A DNA stretch of 10,241 nucleotides. It comes from Nitrospinota bacterium. Its GTDB lineage: Bacteria; Nitrospinota_A; JADGAW01. Position 1 is the stretch's first letter, and each line of letters begins with the position of its first letter. The DNA is taken from contig JADGAW010000062.1 in assembly GCA_015231815.1 (NCBI GenBank), positions 1 through 10,241 on the forward strand, written 5' to 3'. A program made the position numbers and the translations under genes. A model generated the notes under the pieces. The model did no database searches. It was given only the letters and a program-made list of their open reading frames with translations, and was not told where the DNA came from. Positions 6,868 through 10,241 of this stretch are shown here, piece after piece.

Positions 6868-7158
6868 TTATTCAATAATTCCTAAAATATCATCTTCTCT
6901 CATAAGAAGGTATTCTTTACCATCAACTTTAACCTCAGTTCCGGCATATTTTCCGTAAAGAACCTTATCTCCAACTTTTACTTCAAGAGCGACTCTTTTA
7001 CCATCGTTATCAAGTTTACCGTTTCCAGCTGCTTTGATGGTACCTTCCATCGGCTTTTCTTTTGCTGAATCCGGAATAATAATACCAGCCGCTGTTTTTG
7101 ACTCAGCTTCTGTGTTAGGCTCCACGAGCACTCTATCCTGTAATGGACGAATTCCCAT
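6868..7158 (-). CDS. groES: Co-chaperonin GroES (Hsp10)
   Basis: Heptameric lid of the GroEL chamber. The 96 residues are full length: MGIRPLQDRVLVEP at the start, the mobile loop that binds GroEL (about 19-36, SKTAAGIIIPDSAKEKP), the roof region around 45-55, and the YGKYAGTEVKVDGKEYLL and DDILGII strands at the end. The ATG has GGAG (CTCC on the plus strand, 7167-7170) eight bases upstream, a standard ribosome binding site. It is the first gene of the groESL operon, with a leader of about 110 bases from the proposed promoter. No CIRCE inverted repeat (TTAGCACTC-N9-GAGTGCTAA) is present in the leader or around the promoter. Confidence 0.98.
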   Translation of the reverse strand: MGIRPLQDRVLVEPNTEAESKTAAGIIIPDSAKEKPMEGTIKAAGNGKLDNDGKRVALEVKVGDKVLYGKYAGTEVKVDGKEYLLMREDDILGIIE

Positions 7159-7274
7159 ATTTACATCTCCAATAAATTAAGTTAACAAAAAAAATAAACA
7201 GTTAGTAAAAAGTTCAACCACCTCCCAAAGTATGTAGATAAAGTTAATAAGGAGTACCTGTTAAAACGAGCCAA

Positions 7275-7302
7275 AAGATAATATTGATAACCGTTGAGTC
7301 AA
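7275..7302 (-). promoter_or_regulatory. groES: Predicted vegetative-type promoter of groESL
   Basis: On the minus strand TTGACT (7297-7302) is followed after 16 bases by TATCTT (7275-7280), a reasonable sigma-70-like pair. Transcription would start near 7268 and leave a leader of about 110 bases. A heat-shock sigma-32 type -10 (CCCCAT-like) was not seen. The divergent batA start lies about 70 bases from the -35 box, so the two promoters share a short region. Confidence 0.45.
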
Positions 7303-7370
7303 GTATTTTTTTAAATTTATTTTTTTGATTGTTAAAATAGAGTAAATTTTTTATTTTCCCTATTTTTTGA

Positions 7371-8360
7371 ATGATTACTTTTGCAACCCCCTTTGCGTTT
7401 TTACTTTTTATCCCCCTCATTTTTTTCTTTCTTCGTAAAAGAAAAAAATTAACTGCACAAACCCTGCACTTCTCTCATTCAGAGCTTCTTCAAGGTGTTA
7501 AACCTTCATTTAAGACAAGGCTCTTTTTATCACTTCCCTATTTGCGCTTCATAGTACTTTCTCTCTTTATCATTGCACTGGCAAGACCACAAAAAGGACA
7601 TACAACATTTGAAGTTAAATATCAGGGAGTTGACATCATGATTGCTATTGATACGTCTCGGAGTATGACTGCTTTAGACTTCAAAGTCGATCATGAGCCG
7701 GTCAATAGACTGGAAATTATTAAGTCGGTTGTTAAAGAGTTTGTAAAAGAAAGGGAATATGACCGTATAGGTCTTATAGTCTTTGGTGACAACGCTTACA
7801 CTCAATCGCCATTAACGATGGATCACAATCTGCTTGACTCATTTATTGACAAGATAAAAATTGGAATTGCCGGAGATGCTACAGCGATTGGATCAGCTCT
7901 CGGTTTGGCAGTCAAAAGATTAAAGGATTTGAAGTCGAAGTCAAAAATCGTCATCCTTCTAACTGACGGAAGTAATACTGCTGGACAACTCATGCCATTA
8001 AAGGCTGCTGAACTGGCAAAAAAACTTAAGGTAAAAGTTTATACCATTGGAGTCGGAAGTAAAGGAGATGTTCCCATACCTGTTCAAACTCCCTTTGGAA
8101 TGAGGTATGTTAGACAACAGGTTCCCATGGACGAGAAAACACTTCAGGAAATTGCAAATATAACAGGAGGAAACTATTATCGGGCGACTGACTATGAGAA
8201 ATTAAAGGGTATTTATGAAGAAATTAATAAATTCGAAAAAAGTGATGTCAAGATTAAGGAGTTTCATAATTTCACAGATAAATACCACCTTTTTCTTGTA
8301 AGTGGATTGCTATTACTTTTAATAGAACTTATAATATCGCACCTTTTACGTAAGATTTAA
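7371..8360 (+). CDS. batA: BatA-like VWA-domain membrane protein
   Basis: Inner-membrane protein with a von Willebrand factor A domain on the periplasmic side, of the BatA family (Bacteroides aerotolerance locus). The true biochemical role of the family is unsettled. Two N-terminal membrane helices (about 7-21 and 57-70) are followed by ALARPQ (69-74), a signature of this family. The VWA domain (about 86-285) has an intact metal (MIDAS) site: Asp94, Ser96 and Ser98 in DTSRSM, Thr171 in GDATAIGSAL and Asp199 in LLTDGSNTAG. A final membrane helix spans about 307-326. At 329 residues it is normal length. An in-frame TGA directly precedes the ATG, fixing the start, yet no ribosome binding site is visible (CCCTATTTTTTGA). 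The usual partners (MoxR ATPase, DUF58 protein, BatB, BatD) are absent from this window. The gene is divergent from groESL and 10 bases upstream of a membrane-protein gene. Confidence 0.85.
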   Translation: MITFATPFAFLLFIPLIFFFLRKRKKLTAQTLHFSHSELLQGVKPSFKTRLFLSLPYLRFIVLSLFIIALARPQKGHTTFEVKYQGVDIMIAIDTSRSMTALDFKVDHEPVNRLEIIKSVVKEFVKEREYDRIGLIVFGDNAYTQSPLTMDHNLLDSFIDKIKIGIAGDATAIGSALGLAVKRLKDLKSKSKIVILLTDGSNTAGQLMPLKAAELAKKLKVKVYTIGVGSKGDVPIPVQTPFGMRYVRQQVPMDEKTLQEIANITGGNYYRATDYEKLKGIYEEINKFEKSDVKIKEFHNFTDKYHLFLVSGLLLLLIELIISHLLRKI

Positions 8361-8370
8361 ACCCCCCGAT

Positions 8371-9402
8371 ATGAAAAAAAGTCACCTTTTTATTGGTTTG
8401 CTCATTGCCGTTGGAGCATTGTATTATTGTATGCACAACATTAGTATTCCTGAGCTTATCAAGTCGTTCTCAAAAATTCATTGGTTTTACCTTATTCCTA
8501 TGTTCATGATGATAATTGTGCAATTTATTTTAAGAGCATACCGTTGGAGCTACCTTATCAATCCGTTAAAAGTGGTTACAACCAAAGAGCTAATGCCTTC
8601 CCTCTATATCGGATTTATGTGTAACCTCCTTCCTGCAAGGCTTGGAGAAGCAATTCGGGCTTTTGTGTTATCAAAAAAAATTCAACTTCCTTTTACTGCC
8701 TGTATTGGAACAATATTTATCGAAAGACTGTTTGATATCTTGCTCCTGGGAATATCTCTCATAATATGCCTCTTTTTTTACCCTGAAGCATTTATTCCAA
8801 AATCAGTGGGTGGTAACGAAAACATTGTAACCAGCATTAAGGCTTTTGGAGTTATGAGTGCCGTCCTTTTTGTTGCATTGATGGTATTCTCATACACTTT
8901 GGCTCATTGGCACGACCAAACGGTTGTCGTGGTAAAAAAGTTTATTTTCTTTTTAAAAGAGAGTTGGCAAGAGAAAATACTGCTCTTAATTGGTCATTTT
9001 TCTGATGGACTTGGTGTACTAAAAAGCGCAAAGGAAACCCTTATTGTCTTTCTGCTTTCTGCAATCCTTTGGGGGTGCTTTATCGTTACCTATTTGCCCG
9101 CTTATTATATGTATGATTTACAGGATCTTCCCATACAATCATTATTCATTCTTACAACAATGGTTTGTATTTTCATTACAATCATACCTACACCCGCATT
9201 TATTGGTTCATTTCAAATGGGTGTTGTTTTTACCCTCTCTGATGGTTTTGGAGTTGATCATGTTACCTCCAACAGTTTTGGGTTAATTGTGTGGTTTTTT
9301 ACCACGATGTTTACCGTTCTTGGGGGAATTTACTACCTGTTTAAAGAAAACCTTTCTCTAACTCAACTGGTAAAAGAAGAACAAGAAGCCGAAGGCCAAT
9401 AA
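8371..9402 (+). CDS. UPF0104 / LPG-synthase-TM family integral membrane protein
   Basis: Multi-spanning inner-membrane protein (343 residues, about eight hydrophobic segments) of the flippase-like family PF03706 (also called UPF0104 or lysylphosphatidylglycerol synthase TM region). Family signatures are RAYRW (55-59), CNLLPARLGEAIRAFVLSKK (84-103) and FIERLFDILLL (116-126), plus a C-terminal PTPAFIGSFQMG segment. Some members form the membrane half of MprF, which makes and flips aminoacylated phospholipids; others act with polyprenyl-phosphate sugars. The catalytic GNAT-like half of MprF is missing, so no substrate can be named and a lipid transport role is only inferred. The start is 10 bases after the batA stop, indicating one operon, but the spacer ACCCCCCGAT has no Shine-Dalgarno sequence, so translational coupling is likely. 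The gene converges with the next one, with a single base between the stop codons and no terminator. Confidence 0.85.
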   Translation: MKKSHLFIGLLIAVGALYYCMHNISIPELIKSFSKIHWFYLIPMFMMIIVQFILRAYRWSYLINPLKVVTTKELMPSLYIGFMCNLLPARLGEAIRAFVLSKKIQLPFTACIGTIFIERLFDILLLGISLIICLFFYPEAFIPKSVGGNENIVTSIKAFGVMSAVLFVALMVFSYTLAHWHDQTVVVVKKFIFFLKESWQEKILLLIGHFSDGLGVLKSAKETLIVFLLSAILWGCFIVTYLPAYYMYDLQDLPIQSLFILTTMVCIFITIIPTPAFIGSFQMGVVFTLSDGFGVDHVTSNSFGLIVWFFTTMFTVLGGIYYLFKENLSLTQLVKEEQEAEGQ

Positions 9403-9403
9403 C

Positions 9404-10241
9404 TTAATCACCAGATAAGTGCTTGAACAGGTTAAAGCCCGGTATTTTCTGTAGTTCCGGAATAGACATTTTACTTTTTACATCAGCCGGTACTTGACTT
9501 ATATGAGTATATTTTGGCTCTTTTGCTTTCTTTGCTTTTTCTTTTTCCTCGGCCATATTTTTTAAAATATCTTTTATTCCACTTAAAGTGCTTCCCAACT
9601 CCTTAGGATCATTGTTTGTATTCTGTCCGTTCTTAACAGGCTGTTTACTATTTCCACTGTTACTCACATTCTGTATATTAGCAGACCTATTATTTGTTTT
9701 TGTTTGCATACCAACTGTTCTTGCTGCCGATTCCTGAATGGGTTCATCTGAGGATAAATTCAGGCTCATGGTATCCTTTTCTTTGTTATAGGTAACCATT
9801 TCTGGTTTCATCTCTTCAGGGTTTTTCACCCCTTTATTCCATTCAAGCATCTTTTTCTTTAACCCATCAATATAAACAACCTGCTCAGGGTAATCTGGTC
9901 TCGAAAAAACTACATAGTTTTCAGTAATATCCTTAACCCTATACTCACCCACTTTTGTGTTAACGTGCAATACTTTTTCTTCTATTTCAACAAGCTTACT
10001 GGCACCAACACTTTTTGAAACCTCCTGTAAATCATAGACGGTCTTTCCATCCTTATCTTTATGAGGGTTCGTATGACGAAGAATTTTATCGACAAAGAAT
10101 TCTTCATATCCACCACTAACAAAAGCATACTTTGCATCTTGATCTAAGATAAGAGTTCCGGTAATTTTCATTGAAAACTTGTAATCTTTTTCCCTCACAT
10201 TCTTATCAGGTGGAATACTTGGTGGAGGGGGTGGAGGTAGG
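9404..10241 (-). CDS. Partial gene: proline-rich, GspC/PilP-like protein (tentative)
   Basis: The frame is open from the right window edge, so the 5' end lies outside. A GTG at 10198 could be taken as the start, but it has no ribosome binding site and the frame continues upstream as LPPPPPPSIPPDKN, so the protein very probably begins beyond the window. After this proline-rich linker a beta-rich stretch follows (MKITGTLILDQDAKYAFVSG, later VGEYRVKDITENYVVFSRP and EQVVYIDG). Then comes a low-complexity Asn/Ser/Lys-rich segment, an EEKEKAKKAKEP helix, and a C-terminal ISQVPADVKSKMSIPELQK ending SGD. The layout of proline-rich linker then a beta domain that states a value and modifies it resembles the periplasmic HR domain of type II secretion GspC and pilus PilP proteins. 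The similarity is structural and weak, and no family signature is decisive. It converges with the preceding membrane-protein gene. Confidence 0.5.
   Translation of the reverse strand, partial: LPPPPPPSIPPDKNVREKDYKFSMKITGTLILDQDAKYAFVSGGYEEFFVDKILRHTNPHKDKDGKTVYDLQEVSKSVGASKLVEIEEKVLHVNTKVGEYRVKDITENYVVFSRPDYPEQVVYIDGLKKKMLEWNKGVKNPEEMKPEMVTYNKEKDTMSLNLSSDEPIQESAARTVGMQTKTNNRSANIQNVSNSGNSKQPVKNGQNTNNDPKELGSTLSGIKDILKNMAEEKEKAKKAKEPKYTHISQVPADVKSKMSIPELQKIPGFNLFKHLSGD

Noticed and set aside
1..10241. CRISPR array, tRNA, rRNA, insertion sequence or prophage
   Set aside because: No regularly spaced direct repeats, tRNA-like cloverleaf, rRNA core sequence or transposase/integrase-like frame was seen on either strand.

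Overview
The window is AT-rich (roughly one third G+C by eye) and carries ordinary single-copy bacterial genes. An OmpA-type peptidoglycan-binding domain, a type II secretion/pilus-like protein and a GroES/GroEL pair point to a Gram-negative, diderm bacterium. The phylum cannot be fixed from the sequence. GroEL is a conventional type I chaperonin with a GGM tail, NhaD is of the type common in Bacteroidota and Chlamydiota, and several plus-strand genes lack a clear Shine-Dalgarno sequence. No phage, transposase, CRISPR array, rRNA or tRNA was found.

Left end (1-740): two damaged-looking plus-strand genes. The first is the tail of a TPR-like protein with an in-frame TAA. The second is an OmpA C-terminal domain without its N-terminal half. 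A strong rho-independent terminator follows.

Second messenger and ion block (741-3628): a diadenylate cyclase of the CdaA type with a YbbR/CdaR-like extracytoplasmic domain fused to its C-terminus, then a NhaD-type Na+/H+ antiporter. Both face the same way and could be co-transcribed. c-di-AMP is a known regulator of osmotic and ion homeostasis, so the pairing makes functional sense, although the link is inferred.

Convergent gap (3629-3936): about 300 bases with no convincing gene, holding a long inverted-repeat structure. It has a perfect 14-bp arm plus outer pairing, with a T-run at one end when read on the minus strand. It is the main unexplained element and could be a structured RNA or a small non-autonomous repeat element.

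Minus-strand block (3937-7158): groES-groEL with clear ribosome binding sites and a strong terminator, followed by a separately promoted response regulator with an HD-GYP (c-di-GMP phosphodiesterase) output domain. The window therefore touches both c-di-AMP and c-di-GMP signalling.

Right end (7371-10241): a plus-strand pair, a BatA-like VWA membrane protein and a UPF0104/LPG-synthase-TM-like integral membrane protein, 10 bases apart. It converges, one base apart, on a minus-strand gene that runs off the window. That gene has a proline-rich segment and may be a GspC/PilP-like component of a secretion or pilus machine.
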